From Archangium gephyra (GTDB taxonomy: Bacteria; Myxococcota; Myxococcia; Myxococcales; Myxococcaceae), in the NCBI GenBank assembly GCA_003243425.1, contig QFQP01000005.1, positions 124,001 through 188,000 of the forward strand: a stretch of 64,000 bases of DNA. The letters are read 5' to 3'. This document shows, piece by piece, positions 8,812 to 16,790 of this stretch (its first letter is position 1; each line of letters begins with the position of its first letter). Under the pieces are notes generated by a model. The model worked only from the letters and a program-made list of their open reading frames with translations, made no database searches and was not told the DNA's origin. The position numbers and the translations under genes were made by a program.

Positions 8812-10347
8812 GTGAGCACCACCAACGCGCCGTCACGCGAACTGTTCGGCCACCCCATCGGCCTCTATGTCTGCTTCTTCACCGAGCTGTGGGAGCGCTT
8901 CTCGTTCTACGGAATGAAGGCGCTGCTGTTCCTGTACCTCACGAAGTACCACTTGTTCGGTGACGACCCTTCGTACGACCTCATCGGCGCGTATGGCGGT
9001 CTCGTCTACGCAGTGCCGGTCATCGGAGGGCTGCTGGCCGACCGCTACCTGGGCATGCGCAAGGCCGTCATCTTCGGCGGCATTCTGCTGGTGCTGGGTC
9101 ACCTCGGCATGGCCTTCGAAGGTGCGCAGGCCTCGCTGGTCGACGGCGTGGTGAAGCGTGACGACGGCGCGCTGCAGGTCTTCTACCTCTCGCTGGCGTT
9201 GATCATCATGGGCGTCGGCTTCCTGAAGCCGAACATCAGCACCATCGTCGGCAAGCTCTACGAAGAGAACGACCCGCGCCGTGAATCGGGCTTCACCATC
9301 TTCTACGCGGGCATCAACGTCGGCGCGTGGGGCTCGAGCCTGGTGTGCGGCTACCTCGGCGAGACGTACGGTTGGAAGTACGGCTTCGGAGCCGCCGGCA
9401 TCGGCATGGTGCTCGGCCTCGTCGTCTTCATCGCCAACCAGCGGTTCTTGATGGGCCACGCGGAATCACCGGCCCCCGGGAAGCTGGCTGAAAAGAAGTT
9501 CGGCCCGCTCTCGCTGGAGCACCTCATCTACCTCGGGGCGCTCGGTGGCGCGCTCGTGGTCTGGCAGCTCATTCAGCGCACGTGGACGGTGCACAGCGCG
9601 ATGCACCTGGTGTCCGTGGCGCTGGGCATCTGGTTCGTGTGGTTCGTCGTCAAGAAGTGCACGAAGGTCGAACGCGAGCAGATGATCTCGCTGATGCTGT
9701 TGATCTTCGCGTGCCTGCTCTTCTTCTCGCTCTACGAGCAGACGTACGGCAGCTGGCTGGCGTTCACCGACCGCATGCTCACCAGGAACGTGCTCGGCTG
9801 GAACATGACGGCCAGCCAGTCCACCAGCCTCGGCGCGTTCTTCATCGTCGCGCTCTCGCCGCTGTTCGCGTGGTTGTGGCCGTGGCTCGACAAGCGCAAC
9901 TTGAACCCCTCGAAGCCGCTCAAGAGCGTGTTCGGGCTGGCGCTGGGCGGGCTGGCGTTCATTCCTCTGGTCGTCGCCGCGCGCAGCATCACCGACACCG
10001 CGCCGCTGGCGAGCGTGTGGTGGCTGATGCTCGCGTACTTCGTGCTCGAGGTCGGTGAGATGTGCCTGTCGCCCATCGGGCTTGCCGCGGTGACGCAGCT
10101 GTCGGTGAAGCGTGTCGTCTCGTTGATGATGGGGACGTGGTTCCTCGCCACCGCGTACTCCGAGGTCATCGCCGCGCAGTTCAGCAAGCTCACGTCGCTC
10201 GACGGCGTGAAGGACGCCACGCCGATGATGGCCGCCGCGAAGTACGGCGACTCGTTTCAGTTGATGGTGTGGCTGGGGCTCGGCGCCGCGGTGCTGTACC
10301 TGCTGCTCGCCAGGCCGATGGTGAAGTGGATGCACGGCGCGAAGTGA
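8812..10347 (+). CDS. Proton-dependent oligopeptide transporter (POT/PTR family)
   Basis: This is a 511-residue inner-membrane protein with about 14 hydrophobic helices. It carries the family hallmarks in order: ERFSFYGMKALLFLYL near the N-terminus (the ExxERFxYY-like motif), GGLLADRYLGMRKAV (POT signature 1) and FTIFYAGINVGAWGSSL (signature 2). These proteins import di- and tripeptides with protons. The length matches bacterial DtpT/DtpA-like members, and several have the extra helix pair seen here. It starts with GTG at 8812. It lies tail-to-tail with the DUF4241 gene, 7 bp apart, and has no visible peptidase partner nearby. Confidence 0.92.
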   Translation: MSTTNAPSRELFGHPIGLYVCFFTELWERFSFYGMKALLFLYLTKYHLFGDDPSYDLIGAYGGLVYAVPVIGGLLADRYLGMRKAVIFGGILLVLGHLGMAFEGAQASLVDGVVKRDDGALQVFYLSLALIIMGVGFLKPNISTIVGKLYEENDPRRESGFTIFYAGINVGAWGSSLVCGYLGETYGWKYGFGAAGIGMVLGLVVFIANQRFLMGHAESPAPGKLAEKKFGPLSLEHLIYLGALGGALVVWQLIQRTWTVHSAMHLVSVALGIWFVWFVVKKCTKVEREQMISLMLLIFACLLFFSLYEQTYGSWLAFTDRMLTRNVLGWNMTASQSTSLGAFFIVALSPLFAWLWPWLDKRNLNPSKPLKSVFGLALGGLAFIPLVVAARSITDTAPLASVWWLMLAYFVLEVGEMCLSPIGLAAVTQLSVKRVVSLMMGTWFLATAYSEVIAAQFSKLTSLDGVKDATPMMAAAKYGDSFQLMVWLGLGAAVLYLLLARPMVKWMHGAK

Positions 10348-10354
10348 CGCGCGG

Positions 10355-11233
10355 TCACTCGACGTCGCAGGCCCTGCCGCCGTTGAGCACTTCGACGCTC
10401 AACGTGGTGCCCCTGGCCGGGGCCTTCCACGAGTACACCGTCTCGTCGCCGCCGCGCTGCTCGAGCACGCGCGCACCGTCACTGAGCGTGAGCTTCACGA
10501 GGCCCTCGCCGCCCACCGCGACCGACGCAGGCGATGTCGCAGTGACCGTGAGCTGATGGGTGTCGAACTCGCGGCGCTTCAGGGCCCCCTTCACCAGCGG
10601 CAAGGTGAGTTCGACGTGGGAGCTGGTGTCTTCCATCAACGTCTCGAAGTCGGTCACCAGCTCGGCGAGCTCGTTCTTCGCGTCGTAACCCCAGAACGAG
10701 AGGAACTGCCCGTCGCCCGCACCGGTGGAGAACATGACGATGTTGGCGTCACTCAGCTTCGCGTCGAGCCAGCCCCACGTGCGCTGGCTGTGGTCGAACG
10801 CAGCGACCCACGTGCCCGACATGCCGGGCGTCACCGCGTTGCACGCCAGCCGGTCGACGAAACAGCCGGTGCCCGAGTCGACGACGTACGTCGGCAGCCT
10901 CGCCTCGCTGTCGGCGAAGTACGCCACGTCCCAGCGCACCGCCGGTCGGTTCGAGAACCGCACCCGCGCGCAGGCCACCCGCGCGTCCTGACCCGGGTGC
11001 GCGATGGCCACGTCGACGGGGAACGCACCGATGGGCGCGCGCACCGCGAGCTCCCTCGACTGCATGCCGAAGGGCATCTCGAAGGGGTCGCCCAGCACCA
11101 TGCGCCCGCTGGGCAGCTTCAAGGTGGCCAGCGTGCGCACCTCGACGGTCACGCGGCCGAAGACGCGGTGCTTGAACCGGGTTCCGTTCACGAACGCCCT
11201 GTCGAAGCGCGTGTGAACGAAGCGGGTGGTCAT
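10355..11233 (-). CDS. DUF4241 domain-containing protein
   Basis: This 292-residue protein matches DUF4241: a Pro-Val motif with IGAFPVDVAIAH, then QDARVACARVRFSNRPAVRWDVA, then YVVDSGTGCFVD. These are the conserved blocks of that family, whose function is unknown; in some genomes members act as immunity-like proteins. The C-terminal 90 residues form a beta-rich domain (LTVTATSPASVAVGGEGLVKLTL). The first codon overlaps the stop of the upstream Ig-like lipoprotein (ATGA), so the genes are translationally coupled. No signal peptide is present. Confidence 0.82.
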   Translation of the reverse strand: MTTRFVHTRFDRAFVNGTRFKHRVFGRVTVEVRTLATLKLPSGRMVLGDPFEMPFGMQSRELAVRAPIGAFPVDVAIAHPGQDARVACARVRFSNRPAVRWDVAYFADSEARLPTYVVDSGTGCFVDRLACNAVTPGMSGTWVAAFDHSQRTWGWLDAKLSDANIVMFSTGAGDGQFLSFWGYDAKNELAELVTDFETLMEDTSSHVELTLPLVKGALKRREFDTHQLTVTATSPASVAVGGEGLVKLTLSDGARVLEQRGGDETVYSWKAPARGTTLSVEVLNGGRACDVE

Positions 11234-11910
11234 TGAAGGTCGAACGCCGTCGACGTCGCAGGCGAGAGGTCCGCCGCGTCTGCGTCCAACGTGCAGCCGG
11301 TGCCCACGGCGTCGGCGACGAGCCCGTTGAAGGTCGCTTCACCATTCGTGGCGGTCACCGTCAGCAGGCTGTTGGCGCCCAGGCGGCCGTTGCACGAGCC
11401 CGGCGTCAGCCGCACGGTGATGCTGGCCGTCGAGTCCGTCTTTTCACCGTTCGCGCCTTCGACCACCACGGTGGGAATGGGGCGCAACAGGTTGCCGACC
11501 TGGGTCGTCGACGGTGACTGGGAAAAGCGCAACTTCACCGGCGTGACGGTGGTCGCGCCGGGGTCGGTGAAGGTCAACGGCAGCGTCGACGGCTTCTCGA
11601 TGCCAGCGGTGCTGACGGTGACGGTGAGCATCTTCGCCTGGGTCGACGAGCAACGGGTCACCGCGTTGCCCTGCACGTCGGTCGACACCGCGACGCCGCT
11701 GAGCACCCCTGGCACCGGCACCGAGAACTCCACCAGCGCGCCGAACGCCGGCTGACCTGAAGAATCCTTCACGTTCGCGGTGATGACGATGGCGTCCTTG
11801 CCGTCGCCCAGTGCGGTGTTGCGCTCGCTGTTCACGGTGAGGGTCGCCGACGGGCCGCAGGCGGTCAGTGCCAGCGCGAGGAAAGAAACGGACAGACGCA
11901 TGAGCGGCAT
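11230..11910 (-). CDS. Lipoprotein with invasin-type Ig-like domains
   Basis: This is a 226-residue lipoprotein: signal peptide MRLSVSFLALALTAC with lipobox LTAC, followed by two Big_1-like beta-sandwich repeats. The first contains NTALGDGKDAIVITANVKDS and FGALVEFSVP, typical of invasin/intimin domains; the second contains VVVEGANGEKTDSTASITVRL. Such domains serve as surface spacers or adhesins. Two nearby ATGs (11910 and 11901) are possible; the longer is given. It is probably in an operon with the FemAB-like gene upstream (48 bp) and the DUF4241 gene downstream (4 bp overlap). Confidence 0.82.
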   Translation of the reverse strand: MPLMRLSVSFLALALTACGPSATLTVNSERNTALGDGKDAIVITANVKDSSGQPAFGALVEFSVPVPGVLSGVAVSTDVQGNAVTRCSSTQAKMLTVTVSTAGIEKPSTLPLTFTDPGATTVTPVKLRFSQSPSTTQVGNLLRPIPTVVVEGANGEKTDSTASITVRLTPGSCNGRLGANSLLTVTATNGEATFNGLVADAVGTGCTLDADAADLSPATSTAFDLQ

Positions 11911-11958
11911 GTGACACGGCTTGTATGGACGCTCAACTCCATCGCGTACCGTCGCGGG

Positions 11959-13098
11959 TCAGCTCCTGGCAGGCGCCTCGCGGAACACGCGGTAGGAGGG
12001 CACCGCCGGCTGCTGCAACGAGCCCAACACCGCGCCGACGGCCCAGTTGAGCGGCGGCGTGCGGTGCTTCACCCACAAGCCGCTCGACCCCGCAACCGCA
12101 CCCAGTCGCGCCTTGGGTTCTTCCGCGGTGCGCCCCATCGAGATGCGGCTACAGCGCCAGGCCGTCCCCGCCTCGATGATCGCCACCAGCAACCGCAGAT
12201 ACAGAGGTGCGTCGACCGCCTTGTCGAAGCCCAGGTAGTAGCCGACGCAGGTCTGACCGCTCTTCAGGCTCACGCCGAAGCCGTCGAGCGACGCGCCGCG
12301 GAACAGCCCGGTCATCACGCAGTCGTCACCCAGACGGCGTTGCAGCTCGACGAAGAAGCGACCCGACAGGCGCAGCGGGCGCACGTCGGCGTTGGCCCAC
12401 ACCTGGCCGTACAGCTCGTCGAGGCGACCTTCGTGACGCTCGAGGTCTTCGAGTGAGAGGCGCTGCACGCGGTAGCCCGCAGCGGCCACGTCTTCGTGAA
12501 TCTTCTTCACTGCGCGGCGGCGCTTCGAAGCGAGCGACGCGAGGTAGTCGTCGAAGGTGTTCCACGACGCTTCACACGCCAGCACCATGTCGGGGCCGGA
12601 AGGCGCGCGGCGATAGCCCTGACGGCGCAACGTGGGCGCATCCTCATCGGCGCACGCGTCTTTGACGAACGCGACGTTGATGGCGCCTTCGGACTTCTCG
12701 AAGCGGCGCAGGCGGTCGACGAGGTGCAACGCCTCCCGCCACACGAGCGCTTCATCGACTCCGTGCGCGATGGCGAGGCCGGTGTCACCCCACGCCGCGA
12801 GGTTGCCGAGCACGAGCGCGCGTTCGTCGACGAGCTGCGCGACGCCGGCGCCGGGGAGCGCGGAACGGCCTTCGATGCGCACGAAATGGAAGTGCAGCGC
12901 GGCGACAGGTTCGTCGCCCAGGTACATGAGCGCGTAGCGCGGCGACACGTTCTCTGGCGTCGCGGCTTCGAACGCCGACAGAAACGGCCGCTGCATGAAC
13001 ACTCCGGCGCGACTGGCCAGCGTGTCCCGTGCGGTGGCATCGAGGTGACTGAGTCGTTCGGCAACGGCGAAACGCACGGCCCGCGTCGTCGTCTTCAT
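11959..13098 (-). CDS. FemAB-like/GNAT-fold acyltransferase
   Basis: This 379-residue cytosolic protein resembles the PF04339-type 'FemAB-like' proteins: two tandem acyl-CoA N-acyltransferase folds, here about residues 1-190 and 200-370. Visible pointers are NVAFVKDACADEDAPTLRRQGYRR followed by the Lys/Arg-rich ASLASKRRRAVKKIHEDVAAAG (a typical fold linker), then a second half with GASLDGFGVSLKSGQTCVGYYLGFD. Such enzymes may transfer an amino acid or acyl group, but the substrate here is unknown. The start ATG has a plausible upstream region and lies opposite the CGTCAAC array. It is probably the first gene of a three-gene transcript with the Ig-like and DUF4241 genes. Confidence 0.68.
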   Translation of the reverse strand: MKTTTRAVRFAVAERLSHLDATARDTLASRAGVFMQRPFLSAFEAATPENVSPRYALMYLGDEPVAALHFHFVRIEGRSALPGAGVAQLVDERALVLGNLAAWGDTGLAIAHGVDEALVWREALHLVDRLRRFEKSEGAINVAFVKDACADEDAPTLRRQGYRRAPSGPDMVLACEASWNTFDDYLASLASKRRRAVKKIHEDVAAAGYRVQRLSLEDLERHEGRLDELYGQVWANADVRPLRLSGRFFVELQRRLGDDCVMTGLFRGASLDGFGVSLKSGQTCVGYYLGFDKAVDAPLYLRLLVAIIEAGTAWRCSRISMGRTAEEPKARLGAVAGSSGLWVKHRTPPLNWAVGAVLGSLQQPAVPSYRVFREAPARS

Positions 13099-13398
13099 GC
13101 CCCTGAAAACCGGGTCGCCACGACGTCATTCCCCGGGTCACAAGTGGCCGAAGTGACGTGACGACACTGCGCGGAAGGCTGCGCAACCATGAGTGCTGCA
13201 AGAGCACCGGCAGGCGGGCTTTTTGTTGCACTCGCGGCCACGAGAATCGTCAACCGTCGCCTCGCGTTGACGACTTTCCCGCGCCAACCGCGTCAACACG
13301 CCCGAATCGTCAACGGGCACCTCGTCAATGCGCGGCGCATGAATCGTCAACGCGGGCCGAAAAATTGCGCACCTGCACCAGGGCCGTAGCTTCGCGGC
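13099..13398. promoter_or_regulatory. Divergent intergenic region with CGTCAAC repeat array
   Basis: This 300-bp gap has no gene. It contains five direct CGTCAAC/T units (13248, 13291, 13308, 13323, 13345; last one of the array ends 13351) and one inverted copy GTTGACG at 13266. Three of them are within the exact 11-mer GAATCGTCAAC (13244-13254, 13304-13314, 13341-13351). A further CGTCAAC lies at 13434 inside the next gene. The array sits just upstream of an HTH-STAS gene, so autoregulatory operators are the simplest reading. The last copy is 47 bp before the GTG start. The left half near 13140-13230 shows nothing recognisable. Confidence 0.55.
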
Positions 13399-13863
13399 GT
13401 GCCCCAACCCATCACCGACGTGCTCGAGCGACTCGTCAACGGCGGCGCCGAGTTCTCGAGCTCCGACTTCGCGAATCTGGCCGGTGTCACGCGGCAGGCC
13501 GTGCATCGCCACTTGAAGAAATGGGTGGCTGAAGGGCGGCTCTCGGTCACCGGCAAGGCGCGCGCGGCCCGCTACCGCCGTCGCGTGGTGCCGCTTCGCC
13601 AACGCGTCGAAGTCGCGTCTGCGGGTTCGCTCTACCGGCTCTCGGCGCGCCTGCTGTTGATGGACGTCGAAGCGAAAGAAGTGGAGCTCGACTTCACCGG
13701 CATCACCGCGCTCGGCGACGAGTTCCTCGACGAGCTCTTCCTCGTGTGGGCGCCGGCGCACCGCGACGTGCAGCTCAAGGTCGTGCACCTGCCGTCACGC
13801 TTCGCGCCGCAGTTCTTCGCGTTCGCCAAAGCCGCGCGTCAGGTGCGTGCGGTCGGTACGTGA
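13399..13863 (+). CDS. HTH regulator with C-terminal STAS-like DUF4325 domain
   Basis: This 154-residue protein begins with a winged helix (about residues 1-70: SSSDFANLAGVTRQAVHRHLKKWVAEG, a clear helix-turn-helix). It continues with a DUF4325 domain (about 85-154), recognised by VELDFTGITALGDEFLDELF; this family resembles STAS/anti-sigma-antagonist folds. A DNA-binding regulator whose second domain senses a partner protein is a reasonable reading. The GTG start at 13399 is the first in-frame one after the CGTCAAC array. It ends 8 bp before the PhyH gene, which may share its transcript. Confidence 0.8.
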   Translation: MPQPITDVLERLVNGGAEFSSSDFANLAGVTRQAVHRHLKKWVAEGRLSVTGKARAARYRRRVVPLRQRVEVASAGSLYRLSARLLLMDVEAKEVELDFTGITALGDEFLDELFLVWAPAHRDVQLKVVHLPSRFAPQFFAFAKAARQVRAVGT

Positions 13864-13870
13864 ACGCTGC

Positions 13871-14560
13871 ATGCCCTCACTGAAAGAAGAGTTCGACCAA
13901 CGCGGCTTCGTGCGCATCGACGGCGCGTTCTCGCGAACCCAGGCCAACGCCGCGCTCGACCGTCTCTGGCGCGACACCGGCGTCGACCGCAACGACCCGA
14001 CGACGTGGACGAGGCCGGTCATCCGCCTCGGCATGTATTCGCAGCCGGAGTTCATCGAGCTGTCGAACACCCCGAAGCTGCACGCGAGCTTCGATGCGCT
14101 CGTGGGGGCCGGCCGCTGGCTCCCGGCGCGCGCCATCGGAACCGTCGTCGCGCGGTTCCCTTCTGCTCAACCGCCCGGTGACGACGGCTGGCACGTCGAC
14201 GCCAGCTTCCCGGGAGCGGACCCCAACGACTACTTCCAGTGGCGCATCAACGCGGCCTCGCGCGGTCGCGCGCTGTTGATGCTGTTCCTCTTCACCGACG
14301 TGGGGCCCGACGACGCACCCACGCGAATTCGCGTCGGCTCGCACCGCACCGTCGAGGCGATGTTGAAGCCGCACGGCGACGAAGGCCTCTCGTTCATGGA
14401 GGTCGCGCAGCGGCTCGAAGACGCCGGCCACGTCGACTTCGCGGTTGGAGAGGCCGGCACCGTGTACCTCTGTCACCCGTTCCTCGCGCACGCCGCGCAG
14501 CCGCATCGTGGAAAGACGGTGCGCTTTCTGGCGCAGCCGCCCTTGTTCCCGCGGCCGTGA
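13871..14560 (+). CDS. Phytanoyl-CoA dioxygenase (PhyH)-family protein
   Basis: This 229-residue protein resembles Fe(II)/2-oxoglutarate-dependent oxygenases of the PhyH family. The HxD pair is visible at residues 108-110 (GWHVDASF), and the distal His lies in CHPFLAHAAQPHRG around residue 207; a later Arg (HRGKTVRF) could bind 2-oxoglutarate. The substrate is unknown. The ATG at 13871 is preferred because a longer frame overlaps the previous gene. The gene follows the HTH-STAS gene by 8 bp, so it is likely under the same control. Confidence 0.82.
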   Translation: MPSLKEEFDQRGFVRIDGAFSRTQANAALDRLWRDTGVDRNDPTTWTRPVIRLGMYSQPEFIELSNTPKLHASFDALVGAGRWLPARAIGTVVARFPSAQPPGDDGWHVDASFPGADPNDYFQWRINAASRGRALLMLFLFTDVGPDDAPTRIRVGSHRTVEAMLKPHGDEGLSFMEVAQRLEDAGHVDFAVGEAGTVYLCHPFLAHAAQPHRGKTVRFLAQPPLFPRP

Positions 14561-14631
14561 CGCAAAGCGCCGTGCGCCGAACGGGCGGCGATGAACGCGC
14601 TCCCGGTCACGCCCTGCGCTAAGTCGACGCC

Positions 14632-15162
14632 ATGCGCTGGTGGTCATCGGCCCTGGAGAAGTACCGAAGCTCGCGTGTGTTCCGCTGGGCGGTGGAGCTC
14701 TCGTTGATCGCGGTGATCATCACCGCCATCGGTGCCTTCCAGACGCGAAATCACCCGCGTGGTGACGCGCCCGCCTACGAGTTCCGCACGCTGGACGGCG
14801 CGGCGGTGGCCATGGCGTCGCTCCAGGGCAAGCCCACGTTGCTCGCGGTGTGGGCGCCGTGGTGCGGGGTCTGCAAAGCCGAGTCAGGCAACGTCTCGCG
14901 CGTGCACCGCTGGCTGGGCACGAAGGCGAACGTGGTGTCGGTGGCCACGGGCTTCGACGACGTGCGCGAGGTGCGCGGCTACATGGAAAATCAGGGCGTC
15001 GACTACCCCGTGGTGCTGGCGCGTGATGACTTTCAGCGCACCATGAACATCGACGCGTTCCCGACGGTGTTCGTGCTCGACGCGCAGGGCAGAATCGTGA
15101 ACTCCATGCAGGGCTACACCACGACGCTCGGGCTGTTGTGGCGCACGTGGTGGGCGGGCTGA
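14632..15162 (+). CDS. Membrane-anchored thioredoxin-like protein (TlpA/ScsD-like)
   Basis: This is a 176-residue protein with one N-terminal transmembrane segment (about 20-36) and a periplasmic thioredoxin-like domain. The active site reads WAPWCGVCK with cysteines at 78 and 81. The cis-proline is present in FPTVFVLDAQGRIV. It resembles the ScsD/TlpA group that reduces or isomerises disulfides in exported proteins. The stop TGA overlaps the next start by one base (TGATG), so it is co-translated with the DUF5989 peptide. Confidence 0.88.
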   Translation: MRWWSSALEKYRSSRVFRWAVELSLIAVIITAIGAFQTRNHPRGDAPAYEFRTLDGAAVAMASLQGKPTLLAVWAPWCGVCKAESGNVSRVHRWLGTKANVVSVATGFDDVREVRGYMENQGVDYPVVLARDDFQRTMNIDAFPTVFVLDAQGRIVNSMQGYTTTLGLLWRTWWAG

Positions 15163-15323
15163 TGCCGAGCCTGCGCACCGTCAGAGACCTCGTCGCGCAC
15201 TTCGCACGGCAGAACCGGCTGGTGCTGATTCCGTTGCTGGTCGTGCTGCTGCTGGCGGCGGTGTTGCTGGTGGCGACCAACGGACTCTCGGCGGTCGCTC
15301 CGTTCGTGTACGCGCTGTTCTGA
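15162..15323 (+). CDS. DUF5989 family small membrane protein
   Basis: This 53-residue protein has an N-terminal amphipathic stretch (SLRTVRDLVAHFARQNRLVL), one transmembrane helix (LIPLLVVLLLAAVLLVA) and the terminal motif SAVAPFVYALF. This matches the DUF5989 pattern of a short basic region, one helix and a conserved APFxYxLF end. The function is unknown; members are often found beside carbamoyltransferase or SGNH genes, which are absent here. The start overlaps the preceding thioredoxin gene by one base. Confidence 0.82.
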   Translation: MPSLRTVRDLVAHFARQNRLVLIPLLVVLLLAAVLLVATNGLSAVAPFVYALF

Positions 15324-15813
15324 TTCGCGCTGCCCCCTTTGACGTCCGAGCGCCTCAGTCGGGTTGATCGCATCCGCACCCGAAACACGGCCTCGAATGG
15401 AGAGGGTTCATGGCCGCGAATGGGCCGCCCACCTCGCAGAGCCCTCTCGACTTCGAGCGTCTGGTCGCGCGAGTGACGATGGCTTCGTGATGGAGCCGTT
15501 CTGGCCCGGGGTTTGGGCCGGATCCGCTCCCAAACTCGGGGCCGGTTGCGCGGAATTCGACACGAACCGGAGCGCCACGCGCGCGACGAAAGCCTCGATG
15601 GAATCGGGTCGTCGTCGCGACCCCGCTCGGGCCAGTTGAGCGAACTCGCCACGAAGTCGAGAGGCACGTTCGCGACGAGCTGATCATCGCGCAGACGCGC
15701 ACACTTCACCCTTCAGGCGTCTGGTTCCGCTTCGGGCTCCAACTTCACTCAGCGGAACGACTTCCAGCGCCGAGGCCGGGGCACTCGCGGCCATGGGTGC
15801 GAAGCACGTCTCA
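15324..15813. other. 490-bp region without a supported gene
   Basis: No reading frame here has a recognisable domain or a convincing ribosome binding site; the longest open frames are Arg/Pro-rich shadows. Two short phrases (around 15390 and 15593, 'gcctcgaatggag' and 'gcctcgatggaat') resemble the sequence just before the 94-bp repeat at 51.0 kb, but the match is too short to call a copy. The region lies between the DUF5989 stop and the stop of the convergent GIY-YIG gene, so it may simply be decayed DNA. Confidence 0.4.
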
Positions 15814-16080
15814 TCACCGTGCATCTCGAGGCTTCTTCTTCCGCTCCACGAGCTTCAACTTCTCGAGCCGCGTCAGCTGCTTCAACTTCGCCTCGCGCGA
15901 CAACGCGGCCGACCGGTCCTTCACGCGCACGTTCCACACCAGCTCCACCGGCAACCGGCTGCGCGTGTAGCGAGCGCCCTTCCCCGCGTTGTGCGCGGCC
16001 ACACGCTTGACGAGATCATTCGTGCAGCCCGTGTAGAGCGACCCGTCGACACAGCGGACCATGTAGACACGCCAGCTCAC
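15814..16080 (-). CDS. GIY-YIG domain protein (YhbQ-like)
   Basis: This 88-residue protein is a small stand-alone GIY-YIG domain. It opens with WRVYMVRCVDGSLYTGCTND, where the VYMVRC/LYTGCT pair corresponds to the GIY and YIG strands, followed by HNAGKGARYTRSRLPVELVW and the basic ending KLKQLTRLEKLKLVERKKK. Family members such as YhbQ are suspected DNA-processing nucleases. The second motif reads YTG and the conserved Arg lies in VKRVAAHNAG. A GTG start at 16080 is used. It sits directly downstream of the membrane protein gene on the same strand (7 bp). Confidence 0.9.
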   Translation of the reverse strand: MSWRVYMVRCVDGSLYTGCTNDLVKRVAAHNAGKGARYTRSRLPVELVWNVRVKDRSAALSREAKLKQLTRLEKLKLVERKKKPRDAR

Positions 16081-16087
16081 GCGACTC

Positions 16088-16669
16088 TCAATACGGGAAA
16101 TCGAAGCGGCCGCCGAGGCCCACCACCGCGCCGCCCTCCACCGGCGACGCGCCGAAACCCGTCACCGCGAACGCGTCTCTCTTCGGCGCGCGCGGCATGG
16201 TCACCAGCAACACCAACCCGGTCGCCTGCATCGCCAACGACGCCAGGTTCACGATGGTGCGAATCGCGAAGTTCTGCTGATTCCACTGCTGTGACGCGAG
16301 GTCGCTCACCAGCGCCACCAACGGCCCCGCGACGGGGATCGCCGACACGATGATGCCGAGCGGAATGCCCACGAGCGCCAGAAAGCTCCATTGCCGCACG
16401 CCATCGGTGAACCAATACACCGAGGTGTTGACGATGGACGCCGCGTACCCGACGGCCAGCAGCGACACCCCGGCGCCGATGCGGCCTCCATTGTCGACGC
16501 GCACCTGTTCCCGCTTCGGCGACGTGCCCCGCATCGGCGCATCACTTCGGGGCGGCGGCGTGTACTGCGGAGCCGGCTGTACCTCGACCGGCGGCGGCAT
16601 CGGCGGCGGCGTCAACGCGCCTTCACTCTGGACACCAGCCAACACCACGACGAGCAGAAGAGCGTTCAT
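16088..16669 (-). CDS. Exported or membrane hypothetical protein
   Basis: This 193-residue protein starts at the ATG at 16669 with a signal-like segment (MNALLLVVVLAGVQSEGA), then a Pro-rich linker (PPPMPPPVEVQPAPQYTPPP) and three hydrophobic helices (about residues 65-85, 95-120, 140-160), ending in GLGGRFDFPY. I recognise no family. The longer open frame upstream overlaps the promoter and first codons of the divergent M3 peptidase, so the shorter start is chosen. Confidence 0.7.
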   Translation of the reverse strand: MNALLLVVVLAGVQSEGALTPPPMPPPVEVQPAPQYTPPPRSDAPMRGTSPKREQVRVDNGGRIGAGVSLLAVGYAASIVNTSVYWFTDGVRQWSFLALVGIPLGIIVSAIPVAGPLVALVSDLASQQWNQQNFAIRTIVNLASLAMQATGLVLLVTMPRAPKRDAFAVTGFGASPVEGGAVVGLGGRFDFPY

Positions 16670-16790
16670 GCACACACGCTGAGCAACACCGGGGCCAACG
16701 AACTTTCGGGGAGGGCGGGCCGCGCATTGTGCACGAACCTGCACACGCGTTGCTCGCCTGCGCACCTTCCGTGGTGTTTCGTGCGCACCC

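Noticed and set aside
15390..15610. Third copy of the 94-bp repeat
   Set aside because: Only 12-20-bp partial matches; no gap-free alignment over the core.
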